From Haemonchus contortus (Eukaryota; Nematoda; Chromadorea; Rhabditida; Trichostrongylidae): a stretch of DNA of 64,000 bases. Below are positions 54,986 to 64,000 of the stretch, in pieces; the first letter of the stretch is position 1, and every line of letters begins with the position of its first letter. Position numbers and translations under genes: made by a program. The notes beneath the pieces are model-generated. The model saw only the letters and a program-made list of their open reading frames with translations. It was not told where the DNA came from and made no database searches. The DNA lies in contig LS997562.1 in the NCBI GenBank assembly GCA_000469685.2, forward strand, positions 26,256,839-26,320,838, given 5' to 3'.

Positions 54986-55780
54986 CTAGATGCCCTTTTT
55001 CCTACATACTTTACAGTGTGCAGTTTGCTTCCTGAAACATTCGTAACCACCATGACCTGAAGCCCCGCGAACCCTGCCCTTAAACTCCTTCCGAGCTGAG
55101 CCCTTGCTCAAATTCTGCTTTTGCTTGTTCGTTTGCGCGCGCCAAGCGGGATGCCGCTTGCGCATTCTCACCTGAGCTACTCCTGCAGCCTGTGGTCCTT
55201 CCTGCAAATGTGGGGCAATTTTTCCAAATTGTTCGGACGCTTCCGCTTGCTCCAACGCCTGCTTCAAAGTCAAATCCTCATTTTCCAGCAACCGCTTCCT
55301 TGTCTCGGCTGAGAGCAGTCCTCCAATGAAAACCATTGTGACCACCGCATCTCTGTGATTCTTGATTTCCTCGAAGGTGCAACCGTTTGCTGCCTTGTGC
55401 AGCTCCGTATAGTACTCGTGCAGAGCTTGTGTCAGCTTCTGGATCTTCGATATAAGGCCAAATCTCTCTGCTAATATAAGCTTTTCCATGGCCTGTCGCA
55501 AATCCTTGAGTTTCACATCCTTCAACTCGCGACCCTGCAGGAGTTACTCAAGCAAGTCATAATTTGAGTCGTCCACCTCCTGCAGGTAAATGAGCCGCTG
55601 GTCATTCTCGTTCGTAACCTTCCTCAATACGAGGAATTTGTAGAAGAGCTCCCACCAGTTCCTCCATGACGTTCGCGATAAATAAGGACCCGGGGATTGA
55701 CCCCGGTATATTTCTACACTAGGCTCTAACGCTACGGGCTTCCCGGTGTTGCCTCCTACAGTTGGTTGGCGAGAGAACAC
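54986..55780 (-). pseudogene. Ty3/Gypsy-type gag, second element
   Basis: Frames 55780-55544 and 55525-54986 form one broken gag: YLQEVDDSNYDLLE, then LILAERFGLISKIQKLTQAL, KNHRDAVVTMVFIGGL, ENEDLTLKQALEQAEASEQF and a knuckle region SGHGGYECFRKQTAHCKVC. It is clearly related to the gag at 61731-62675 (same FERFG/AERYG and KDHRDAMVTMVF blocks). The end is cut before pol. Upstream at 55790-55985 lies an LTR-like stretch with TATAAAAGAG and CAATAAACAT on the minus strand. Confidence 0.72.
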
Positions 55781-55804
55781 GCTGACGGGTAAATGTTTAT
55801 TGCT

Positions 55805-55960
55805 CTCCTCTCACTCTTTTATACAATCCTTTCCCCCTATTTTAGATCATCTTGTATCTTCTCCATCTTCCTTCTTCGCACGCCTCTTCCAACCATTCTC
55901 CACTTTCGCTGGTCTTCATCCTCAACCGGTCTACCCTACAACATCCCCGCGTAGTGACCG
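55805..55960 (-). repeat. LTR-like repeat A, copy 1
   Basis: TTTTATACAATCCTTTCCCC, CATCTTCCTTCTTCGCACGC and TTTCGCTGGTCTTCATCCTC match 56363-56490. On the minus strand it holds a TATA box and AATAAA before the gag at 55780, as in a 5' LTR. Confidence 0.6.
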
Positions 55961-56362
55961 TCCGGTCACTCTGCCGGTACCTTGATAACTCCGCAGACCC
56001 CAGCCACTTACTGTACTACTTACTCAGCATTACTTCAAAACACTTTATCTTAAAAAACACTTTGTTGAAGCAGAACACCATTCCATCGGTTTCTCAAGAG
56101 AACATTGTGTGGCTTCTTCCACAACCGGGCGGCCGCTTTCACCACGGCGTCCTTGTCAACTCCCATTTGACGGCGGCCATTTCCTTCCTCCACGGTTCCT
56201 CTGGATTCCACTGCGGCAGTCAGGTACGTTCATCGACAAGTCCTGTGACAGCCCGAAGAGAGCAACGCCGCCCTGTACTCGCCAGCCCATCTCGATCTAT
56301 ACGGAGCACGAGCTCCTCGTTCACGCAAAGTGCGCGCACGCACCTGCGCGCGCGCGGATCCA

Positions 56363-56490
56363 TCACTCTTTTATACAATCCTTCATCCCTCTTCTAGACA
56401 TCTGTATCTTATCCATCTTCCCTCTTCGCACGCCACTTCCAACCAATGTCCATTTTCGCTGGTCTTCGTCCTAAACCGGTCCACCCTTTA
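56363..56490 (-). repeat. LTR-like repeat A, copy 2
   Basis: Second copy of repeat A, about 540 bp from the first. The pair may be a tandem LTR or two nested insertions. Confidence 0.55.
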
Positions 56491-56587
56491 ACACCTACTC
56501 CTTCGACCTCCATCGCGTTGCAACCCTTCTTCGAAGTCTTACGCTTCTCCGGATTCTTCGAGTTCCTCGACTTCTTCTTCGGTTCGT

Positions 56588-56740
56588 CCTGACACTGGCG
56601 ATGCCAGGATAAACACTGAGGACGAAATGATTTATTTCAGAGGGTAGCACCCTTTTATACACACTCTTGCTCTATCATGCCTGTCCTCTCATCCTTCTTC
56701 ATTGTTCTCTCTCGCACGTTCCCTCTCATCCTCACAATTT
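56588..56740 (-). repeat. LTR-like repeat B, high-coordinate copy
   Basis: GATGCCAGGATAAACACTGA, TTTATACACACTCTTGCTCT, CCTGTCCTCTCATCCTTCTT match 53867-54010. The two copies enclose the repeat A copies and the gag, suggesting nested Gypsy insertions. Confidence 0.55.
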
Positions 56741-56744
56741 TCTG

Positions 56745-57399
56745 GATTCGACTCCCTTCTTAATCGCACTGCGGGAGATAGGGAAGTGCGGTGTAAATCA
56801 GGTGACGCAGGGCGGAGAGGTAGATGTAAATTTGATGTAGAATATCCACGGCCGTACCATAGTTCTCGCTGTCAACGGGGATACCTTCGATAGACTGTGA
56901 AGCTTGTTTTTGCAAGCAACTTTTTAGCAATGAAAACTTCGTTGCGTTCGAAGGTCTATCTTCGAATAGACAAGAACTTGGTATCACGACCATAACGTGG
57001 GGAAATCGAGGAAACTCCCGAAAAAAACAGGCATCTCTGGTCTCGAAAGTAGGACAGCGTCGAAATAGTTCTTCGGTAAAGCTTCGGCGGCCTGGTGAGG
57101 CCCCAATATACCTTCTTCTTGACTCGTGGAAGCCCTGGTTGCTGTCTGTACAACTGCACCTCCCTGCTGAGTTACGTGATGAACTCAACATCGAAAATGT
57201 TCTGCAATGTAGCCTTTGTTGAGGAGTCGTTTATTCACAGCAGTCGTTTATTCACGAAGAGAACACGCCATAATTGGACCTCGCTCTATGAGTGGGATCT
57301 ATATTACATACATAGTTATGTCGGTAACACATCCAATGAGCGGTGAAACAGCCTTAGCATAAGACCGAATAAAAACTCAGGAAGTAGACGACACTAGTG
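56745..57399. other. Stretch between Gypsy pieces without a firm gene
   Basis: A minus-strand frame at 57191-56760 (starts with a CTG-like codon) is open for 143 codons but contains no domain I recognise. Probably retroelement-derived. Confidence 0.3.
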
Positions 57400-57516
57400 T
57401 AGAACTGTTTATTACCAACCAGTACTGTTATTGTTGATTACTTCGTCTTCTCCTTATCCTCCATTCCATCACTGGTTCGTGATCGCAGCTGTCCATCACC
57501 TGAATCAACCGTTTCA
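57400..57516 (-). repeat. 3' LTR-like end of the Gypsy element
   Basis: On the minus strand it starts TGTAGTGGGTGAAACGGTTG at 57516 and contains GGTGATGGACAGCTGCGATC and GGTAATAAACAGTT, matching 63079-62939. Confidence 0.65.
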
Positions 57517-58365
57517 CCCACTACATCTCCCCCCAAGTGACGAAGTCACATGTTACCTTATCAAGTACATACCATAATTGCGCACCCCCGCCAAACCCTT
57601 GCACTTATCCGGAGTTTCAATACTTCACAACTCTTTTATTCGCCACTTTATCACAATCAAAAATCAATTAAAATTTACCACAATTCATCACTTATTCCAT
57701 TGGGCAGTCTTGCCCCTCCCTCCTTGCGCGTGACGGAGCCGTCTCATCGAGCCTCGCCATGAGTTGGGCACACATCAGACGTACCTCGCTGAGATCTCTT
57801 CTCAACGCGGCCCTGCGTCCCCGCCGCGGACGTTGAGTTCCCCTTCCTCGGTAAACACCCACGCCACGAAATGGCGGGTTGGTTCCGCGAGCGGCTCTTT
57901 CTGCTGACACCGCTGGCACTCCCTATATAGGCAGTTCTAAAATCTTTCTCACCTGCCAACTCCAGACCAGTTTTCGAACAGTTACATTCACTCACCTGGC
58001 CTTGCGCAAGACTAGTGACTTGAACTAAAATTGGCGGGCTCGGCAGCGGGGCCATTTGCGCCGAAGGCGTACTCGGCGGCGATGGTGGCGGCGATGCGGG
58101 ATACGCCGGGGTAGCTGTGCACATACGTCCACATGACTAAGGCGTTCACACGTTTCCTCATTCTCACTCTCTTGCCATCCACGTGGCTTGCCACATCCAC
58201 CTCCTTTACGCTGTCCCTTATTCGAACAGGTTTCTCCCTATTTTCCACGTAAGTTCTCATCCGAACGTGGGCTTACGTGTTCGACTAGATCGCCTTAACG
58301 GTAAGGCTTGCTCTTGCACGGGAATTCTCCTACCAGCCACATTGCGTAGTCCTCCTCTCTTTTAA

Positions 58366-59177
58366 TTAATCAGCGTGCGCCTTCCGGCTTCCTGTTCCGA
58401 AATGGACCTCGTACATTCGCCTGCCCACTACCTGCGTAATGATTCCTGAAATCCACTTATCTCCTTTTTGATAGTTACGGATATATACCTGTTGTCCAAC
58501 TACGAAATGCCTTTCTACTCTTCCCCTTCTATCGAAGTCAGCCACCATTCGCTCCCTATAGTTACGATTACTCAATGTTTCCCTTTGGTCTTACACATGC
58601 AATGTGGTCCTCAACTCTCTTCCCATCAAAATTTCGGCCGGCGATTTCAATGTGGCTGAATGAGGGGTAACTCTATATTCGAAAAGCAATCCCGTTAATA
58701 TATTTCCTAGCTTCTTACCATCACGCAATCCCTTATACCATCCCTTTTGAAACGATCGGACAAATCTTTCCACTTCTCCATTAGAATTTGGGTGGTAAGG
58801 CGAGATTAATATTAGTTCAATGTTGCTTCCCTTACAAAATTCTTTGAACTTCAACAATGAAAAGGGTGGCCCGTTATCAGAAGCAATTTGTTCTGATGGC
58901 TCGTGGTACGCAAAAATCATTCCAAGTATTTCTATCGTGTGATCCGTCGTGGTCACACCCATGCGCTAACCAATCTGCAACTTTTGCCATGATTTGGCTG
59001 GTTCTTCCAATAAGTGCAACAACGTTTTTGGTGGATCGTTGCCAAATACTGCACACGATCACATGTCCGAGCTACCTGAGCTATCTCCTTATCTATCCCA
59101 GGATACCAATTCTTCCGTCGAGCCAAACTTACCATCCGGTTCCTGCCGTAATGGCTATCATGCAGCATTCGTAACAC
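58366..59177 (-). pseudogene. Gypsy integrase
   Basis: Zinc-binding part at 59177-58953 (LRMLHDSHYGRNRMVSLARR ... TCDRVQ): both His are present but the second Cys of the HHCC finger is Val. Core 58962-58591 shows ASDNGPPFSLLKFKEFC with the second catalytic Asp and SPYHPNSNGEVERFV with the Glu. The C-terminal part 58575-58366 (VGQQVYIRNYQKGDKWISGI) is the GPY/F-like region. Frameshifts separate the three. Confidence 0.82.
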
Positions 59178-59535
59178 CGTTAAACTTCCTGGGTATTATC
59201 ACTCTGTTCTCCCACATGAGGCATCTATTATAAATGGCTATTGCTAAACCTTTGGTTGCGAGAGCCTTGAGCCTTTCATCTATTTTAGGCGGCCAACCCT
59301 CCTTAACATTACTTGAAACCTGAGCAAGCTCTGGATCTTCTGCAGTTGCTTTCGCTATTTCCCCTTCTGATAGAGGCGAGTCGACATAAGTTTCCCGATC
59401 CAATGCTTTTGCTTGCAACTTGCTAATCACCAGTTCTGCACTTGGTAACTCACGAGGGTCGGGCAGTCGTGATACGTGACCGTCCGCATTTCCAAATTCT
59501 GACGTTTTTCGACACTGAATATCGAAAGAGTAAAC
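59158..59535 (-). pseudogene. Gypsy RNase H end and spacer
   Basis: VYSFDIQCRKTSEFGNADGH and VSRLPDP mark the end of the Gypsy RNase H domain; then follows the linker to integrase (AKATAEDPELAQVSSNVKEG). Its first half lies beyond the PLE insertion, at 60129-60350. Confidence 0.8.
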
Positions 59536-60128
59536 CACATCTTGGGAAGCACAGAAGGGAAGGTCATGCTGGTTGTGACTTTGACGTTAAGTGCACGATT
59601 TAGGCCCACGAGGACAGTATTGGTGCCAGAAAAAACCTCGAGGCTTTCTGGATAATACACCGAAATCCGAGCATGAATAACAAGAATGAGTGCATCAACA
59701 TAACTGGTGACCTCTTGCCTTACATCCCTCTGTGCGAGCTTTGATAGTGAGACTGATACGCGTCACGTCACGATACTATAAATAGGTCGTGGTTGACCGG
59801 GCTGTCTCAATTGCTCTATTGTCACGAAACTTGAGCAACTGTTCGGTATTGGTGGAATTGACGTGAGTGGCTTGTCGGAGTTTCTTATTAGTTGTAAGTT
59901 CATTAGCCTGAGTTGCAACTAGTTAAGAGCTGGTCTACGTCAAGCGTGATAGGTAACACTCTAAAGTTGCGATACGCTTTCAGGCCTTCGATAACGACGA
60001 GTTAGTCGAAACGTCAGGCGAATAAAGATTCCATCATTAAAAACCTGTATGGCACAGAAGAGTCGACTAATAATAATACACATGCCCTGGTTTAAAGAAA
60101 GGCAAACATGGAGGTTGAAAGAGTAAAC
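59524..60128 (+). mobile_element. 5'-truncated Penelope-like insertion with 12-bp target duplication
   Basis: Plus-strand PLE sequence (LGKHRREGH, SIGARKNLEAFWIIHRNPSM, ECINITGDLL, then the 3' tail with the hammerhead-like motif) occupies 59536-60116. The direct repeat GAAAGAGTAAAC flanks it at 59524-59535 and 60117-60128; both copies encode the Gypsy residues VYSF, so the insertion split the RNase H frame (HRWALRL / VYSFDIQ). The nuclease frame has an internal stop. Confidence 0.88.
59984..60019 (+). ncRNA. Hammerhead-ribozyme-like motif (PLE copy in Gypsy)
   Basis: GGCCT, TCGATAA, GAC/GTC stem II, GAAAC, GTC, AGGC. Stem I pairs GCCT with AGGC perfectly; position 4 is C here. U3/A8 as in the other copies. 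Confidence 0.4.
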
Positions 60129-61290
60129 TATTAATCTCAAAGCCCATCGATGTAATCTTTTAGCTGCTATCGTGGGCATTTCATTTTTTGGCCCGACTAT
60201 TCTCACCAAGGGCCGATGGTCCGTCAGTAGGGTAAATCTTCCGCCGTATAGAAATTGGTTGAAGTTCTCAACTCCATACACCATACCTAGCGCTTCCTTC
60301 TCTATTTGCGCATAGTTATTTTTCTTTTGTCAAAGAACGAGAACATATGCAATAATTTTCTCTTGACCATCTTTATATTTATGATATATTACTGCTCCCA
60401 ATCCATAATCGGACGCATCTGTTGCTAACACCACCGGCACCTCAGGATTGCAATGTGCCAGTAGATCGGTTTCTGTGAGCCTTTGCTTTACTTTGTTAAA
60501 TGCTCTTTGGTGTCCTCCATCCCAGCACCACTCTGTTCCTTTTTTCCTCAACGCATTCAGCGGAGCTGCTAACGTTGACAAATTAGGCACAAATTTACTA
60601 TAATATTGAACCATACCTAAGAAATATTCCAGCTCCTTAACATTTTTTTGGTGCTGGCATCTTAAGAGTTGCCTCTATTTTCCGAGGGGATGGGCGTATT
60701 CCGTGAGCATCCACGATATGGCCCTAAAACTCCATCTGCGTCTTTAAGAATTCACATTTATCCCTTTCAAGACAAAACCCGGCTGCATTCAACCTTTGTA
60801 GCACTTGTTCGAGACTATTAAGATGGGTCGTATCATCCGGTCCTGTCACCGTAATGCCATCTGAGTAAATCTCGACCCTCTCTATTCCGGCTAATGTTGT
60901 CTCCATTATCTTTTGGACGATTGCCGGCGCGGATGCTATTCCGAAGGCTATCCTGGTATACTCGAACAGTCCCTTTTGGGTATTTACTGTTGTATACTTT
61001 ATGGATTCCTTGTTTCAGTTCGACCTGCATGTACGCCTCCGACAAATCCATTTTTGACCCTCATTCAACATATGGAATGAATCATCTGGTTCCTGCAATG
61101 GATACTAGTTTATATCTAATTGGGGATTGATTGTTATTTTGTAATCTCCACATATCCTGATTTTACCTCTAGGTTTAGGGACGATCACCAACGGAGTCGC
61201 TCCACTCCGAATGGTCCACCTGGGATAACGTGCCATTACTTACTAACTCTTTTATTTTCTCTTCCACTTTAGGTCGGAGAGCTAAGGGTA
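60129..61290 (-). pseudogene. Gypsy reverse transcriptase and RNase H start
   Basis: RT blocks: MDLSEAYMQVELKQ near 61050, a catalytic block reading IYSDGITVTG at 60870-60841 where YLDDI is expected (second Asp replaced by Gly), FCLERDKCEFLKTQMEF near 60760, YYSKFVPNLSTLAAPLNAL near 60600. RNase H: LATDASDYGLGAVIYHKY near 60400, LYGGRFTLLTDHRPL near 60230. Several stops and frameshifts. The enzyme is dead. Confidence 0.85.
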
Positions 61291-61689
61291 CCGGTCGAGC
61301 CCTGTAGAATTTTTGCATCGGTTCTACTTTAACCTTCAGCGTAGCCTGTGTTATTGTACACTTTACTAGACCAGGCTTAAGAAAGCTTTGTTCTCTCTAG
61401 GGTTCTAGCAAGGCTATTTTCGACGTTTTCTCGGGGTTTATTTTGTACCCCATATACGCTTGGGTAGTGCGGCCCACAGTTAATTTCTAACGCTTTAATC
61501 ATATCCCTACCACACAATGTACGACTAGCCTCCTCTAATACATGGAGATCCATTTTGGCCTGTTTACCCTTGAATCGACCGATACCGTGCACTTACCAGA
61601 AATGAATGGGGCTATTATTATAGGCCGTAGCCCCAATCGTAGATTCCGTTAATGGAGGTTTCCCTATTCGTCTCATGACGCTATATCCA

Positions 61690-61730
61690 GTATTGATACG
61701 GAAGCTCCGGTATCTAATTCACACGCTACA
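61690..61730 (-). pseudogene. Gypsy aspartic protease motif
   Basis: CELDTGASVSILD on the minus strand (LDTGAS at 61718-61701) is the retroviral-type protease active site; a stop follows shortly after. Confidence 0.7.
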
Positions 61731-62675
61731 TTAATATCCTGAATTTTTATCTTCAGCCGGTTCTACCTTGACCATACGACCCGACAGTCGGTCTCTCGAT
61801 CCTCGCATTTCTTCGGATCGTCGAATCAACTGATTTTGGGCCGTTTTGCTTACTTCCCTCTGGTACTCTGACTTCTCCTTCTCTTCTCTACGACCTTGAC
61901 GCGCCTTATGAGTCAACCTATCTATATTGTTCTCACTACTATGTGCTTCGTCCAGGTCGGAGGTGCTGGGCTCCGCACACAAGTAAATCCGGCGGGAGAC
62001 TTTCCTTGTATTTGCCTTCCTTGTCCTACATGCTCTAGCCATGTGTCCAGGTCGGGAGCAAACCGTCCAAAATGATGTTTGCCGTTTGAAACACTGATAA
62101 GCGGCATGCCCGTGACCTCCACAACATGTGCATTGTACTAGTACGGCTGAGCGGTTGTTCGATCCTTTCAATATATTTCGCGGCTGCTCCTTAACACTAT
62201 TCTTACCTGATAATGGTCTGACTCTCGAGGACGGCAGATTTTGTCTTGGCTTCTGTGACAGCTTCTCCTTTATAGCCTGTACCAAGGAAATACTCACCTC
62301 TTGGAGGCCCTGTTTTAGATGAGGCGCATTCTTTCCAACCCTTTCAAAAGCCTCGCCTGCCTCCAACGCCTCCTTTGAAGTGAGGTTCTCCCGTTCCAGA
62401 GGCCTTTTCCTGGTGTCTACTGAGGCTAACCCTCTTATGAACACCATTGTGACCATGGCGTCACGATGGTCTTTTATCTTTTCGAACTCACACGTCGCTG
62501 CAGCCTTCTGCAACTTCGCATAATAGTCCTGCAGAGTTTGTCCAGGACGTTGTGTTCGGGACATCAATCCGTACCGTTCCGCCAGGATCAATTTCTTCGG
62601 TTGGAAGTGGCTTACTATTGTCTCGCTCAGCTCCTTCAGTGGCACCTGTCCTGGCTCCCTGCTCTGGAGAAGCAA
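61731..62675 (-). CDS. Gypsy gag polyprotein (nucleocapsid end)
   Basis: One open frame of about 314 codons. Capsid-like helical part (ILAERYGLMSRTQRPGQTLQ, DHRDAMVTMVFIRGL), then two zinc knuckles: CTCCGGHGHAAYQC is intact (CX2CX4HX4C); the second, WTVCSRPGHMARAC, has Trp in place of its first Cys. A charged tail leads to the protease. No ATG start is certain; the frame begins inside gag. Longest intact retroelement frame in the window. Confidence 0.8.
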   Translation of the reverse strand: MLLQSREPGQVPLKELSETIVSHFQPKKLILAERYGLMSRTQRPGQTLQDYYAKLQKAAATCEFEKIKDHRDAMVTMVFIRGLASVDTRKRPLERENLTSKEALEAGEAFERVGKNAPHLKQGLQEVSISLVQAIKEKLSQKPRQNLPSSRVRPLSGKNSVKEQPRNILKGSNNRSAVLVQCTCCGGHGHAAYQCFKRQTSFWTVCSRPGHMARACRTRKANTRKVSRRIYLCAEPSTSDLDEAHSSENNIDRLTHKARQGRREEKEKSEYQREVSKTAQNQLIRRSEEMRGSRDRLSGRMVKVEPAEDKNSGY

Positions 62676-62938
62676 CTCTAACAGCTCGTAATTACTTCCT
62701 CCGGTTTCTTGCAGGTGCCACCAAGTGCGCCACGGTGTACCTGGCCCATAAGCGCCTGGTACACCGTGGGCCGTCCTCGGAAGACCTCTACTAAGGTACC
62801 CGGTTCCGCCACCGCGGACGCCTTAATATAATAGAAACGGTACTGTCCCGTGATGTCGACATCTTGAGCTCCTCTTGGATGCTGAATTGACTGCGGCCTC
62901 CTCTGCTTGCGTCGGTCTTCTTGTCCTGGGTCACGTCC

Positions 62939-63079
62939 AACTGTTTATTACCAACCACAAGGGCGTTTATATAGTACCGTTATTGTTGATCACTTCATCT
63001 TCTCCTTATCCTTCATTCCATCGCTGCTTCGTGATCGCAGCAGTCCATCACCTGATTCAACCGCTTCACCCCCCTACAA
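62939..63079 (-). repeat. 5' LTR-like end of the Gypsy element
   Basis: Starts TGTAGGGGGGTGAAGCGGTT at 63079 (minus strand), holds TATATAAACGCCC (TATA box) and GGTAATAAACAGTT (polyadenylation signal). Matches 57516-57400. Confidence 0.65.
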
Positions 63080-63116
63080 AAATCACAGATTGATCTTGAC
63101 CCACCCACTGTTCTCC

Positions 63117-63383
63117 TCAAAAACGATCGACTGTAAGTTGGGCGCAATTGTTGTCCAAACACTTCTTCAGCAAAGAATACATATTCTCACGTCTGATGCG
63201 CGGTGAGGGTCTTGAGGCTACTATGCACACCATGTGAAGAACTAAGGTTTTCACAACCGGTGCACGGTTAATCGTGTTGAGTCCGGTCATAACTTCAAAT
63301 TTCTTTTCACAGCTAAGCCAACTAGAGGTATCGGTAGGATCCTTGGATGGAGTTTGATTGCACCTTGGCTTTATTCTTTTCAA
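63117..63383 (-). CDS. Unassigned open frame with coding character
   Basis: About 88 codons ending at a TGA near 63117. The stretch KKFEVMTGLNTINRAPVVKT and LLKKCLDNNCAQLTVDRF has even codon use and looks like real protein, but no family is recognised. It starts without a clear ATG (possible acceptor near 63345), so it may be a last exon. It lies 38 bases outside the Gypsy 5' end. Confidence 0.3.
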   Translation of the reverse strand: MKRIKPRCNQTPSKDPTDTSSWLSCEKKFEVMTGLNTINRAPVVKTLVLHMVCIVASRPSPRIRRENMYSLLKKCLDNNCAQLTVDRF

Positions 63384-63543
63384 GCCTTTCCTTTCGACGT
63401 ACTCGATAACATTGTGAACTCTTTTGATGAGATGAAAATTGATGAAGAGGTTCGAACAGAATCTAGGTTGGGCACTGGCGCTCCTACTAACCTTGCTGCA
63501 AATGCAACTTTGATGAATTTACCTCTATTGCAGACCATACTTG

Positions 63544-63855
63544 TCAACAAGATGTTGATCCGCAATCAAAAATGACTGTCCAGCACGAAAAGGGAGCAGC
63601 CTGGCCATGAGCAAGGAATTCCGTTCGTCGATCAATGCATTTTCTGGTGTGGTTGTGAGACCACGAAACTACTCTCATGTAATATCCTTTTCGGAACATG
63701 GTGTTTGACACCATGAGAGGAAATTCAGAGCGAGTAACCTCCGTAGAATAGTTAGTGCACTGCACTGTGCAAGGTGACGGCAGGATTACGGTGCCACCTG
63801 CACGAGAGAGCGCAGACGGAAGGAGAAATATGATGAAGGCGCCCGCGCACTTCAA
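63544..63855 (-). CDS. Unassigned open frame, possible exon of the same gene
   Basis: The minus strand reads a hydrophobic stretch (KCAGAFIIFLLPSALSRAGG), several Cys and two Asn-X-Thr/Ser sites (NYST, NHT). The frame has no ATG at its beginning. It could be an upstream exon of the frame at 63383-63117 in a gene for a secreted or membrane protein, or chance. Confidence 0.22.
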   Translation of the reverse strand: MKCAGAFIIFLLPSALSRAGGTVILPSPCTVQCTNYSTEVTRSEFPLMVSNTMFRKGYYMRVVSWSHNHTRKCIDRRTEFLAHGQAAPFSCWTVIFDCGSTSC

Positions 63856-64000
63856 ATCAAATGCAGTACCATGGATGGGCGAGCGGTCAGTTGATTTTGT
63901 TATGACTTGTTTTTTTTTGAGATTTGGATCAATCTGATCGGAAGTTTATATGCATTTTTTGCTTTACAGCTAGCTTACTCTGCCTCCTCTTCGATAGATT

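Larger units (their letters stand above)
57400..63079 (-). mobile_element. Nearly full-length, inactivated Ty3/Gypsy retrotransposon
   Basis: Order on the minus strand: LTR-like end (63079-62939), gag with zinc knuckles (62675-61731), protease, reverse transcriptase, RNase H, integrase (to 58366), LTR-like end (57516-57400). The RT-RNase H-integrase order defines Ty3/Gypsy. It carries a 581-bp Penelope-like insertion in RNase H (59536-60116), many frameshifts and a ruined RT active site. The LTR-like direct repeats seen are only about 120-140 bp. Confidence 0.85.

Noticed and set aside
1..64000. CRISPR arrays, bacterial operons, rRNA genes, or an intact virus
   Set aside because: No regularly spaced repeats, no Shine-Dalgarno-linked gene strings, no rRNA signatures; all retroelement frames are typical nematode transposons and broken.

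Overview
The window looks like a gene-poor, repeat-rich piece of a clade V (strongylid/hookworm-like) nematode nuclear genome. The evidence is split coding exons with GT...AG introns and TTTCAG-type acceptors, a cuticlin-type ZP gene, and RTE, Penelope-like, BEL/Pao, Gypsy and mariner elements plus many short inverted-repeat elements, in AT-rich DNA. There are no bacterial operons, rRNA genes or CRISPR arrays. All exon models were read by eye from splice signals, phase and protein pattern; the species is inferred.

Three host genes can be assembled. (1) 3941-4786 (+): a two-exon gene for a 71-residue secreted peptide precursor with no recognised family. (2) 22462-6734 (-): a 15-exon gene of 15.7 kb for a 589-residue ZP-domain (cuticlin-like) type I membrane protein with signal peptide, ZP-N, ZP-C, RxxR site, transmembrane helix and short cytoplasmic tail. 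Its introns hold an RTE LINE, a mariner derivative, SINE-like copies and several MITEs. (3) 40965-38380 (-): a five-exon gene for a 105-residue protein resembling the mitochondrial MICOS subunit MIC13/QIL1. One of its introns holds further exon-like blocks that may be a nested gene, a long isoform or a retroelement remnant.

Layout: 0-2 kb is a head-to-head pair of Penelope-like element (PLE) fragments inside one 13-bp target duplication; 4-5 kb secreted peptide gene; 6-22.5 kb ZP gene; 22.5-38 kb mostly non-coding with MITEs, RTE fragments and a tandem repeat; 38-41 kb MIC13-like gene; 41.8-43.9 kb a cluster of inverted-repeat elements and hairpins; 44-50 kb a CR1/Jockey-like LINE next to a BEL/Pao gag; 50.2-51 kb a mariner inside a TA microsatellite; 52-53 kb a LINE remnant; 53.8-56.7 kb stacked Gypsy LTR pieces with a gag; 57.4-63.1 kb a nearly full-length, inactivated Ty3/Gypsy element with its own PLE insertion.

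The most interesting signals are: PLE 3' regions carrying a hammerhead-ribozyme-like fold in three copies (two target duplications of 12-13 bp); a mariner derivative with TIRs of about 130 bp that itself carries a nested MITE; a TTAA-class MITE family with two different elements sharing one TTAA; and the MIC13-like gene with its crowded intron.
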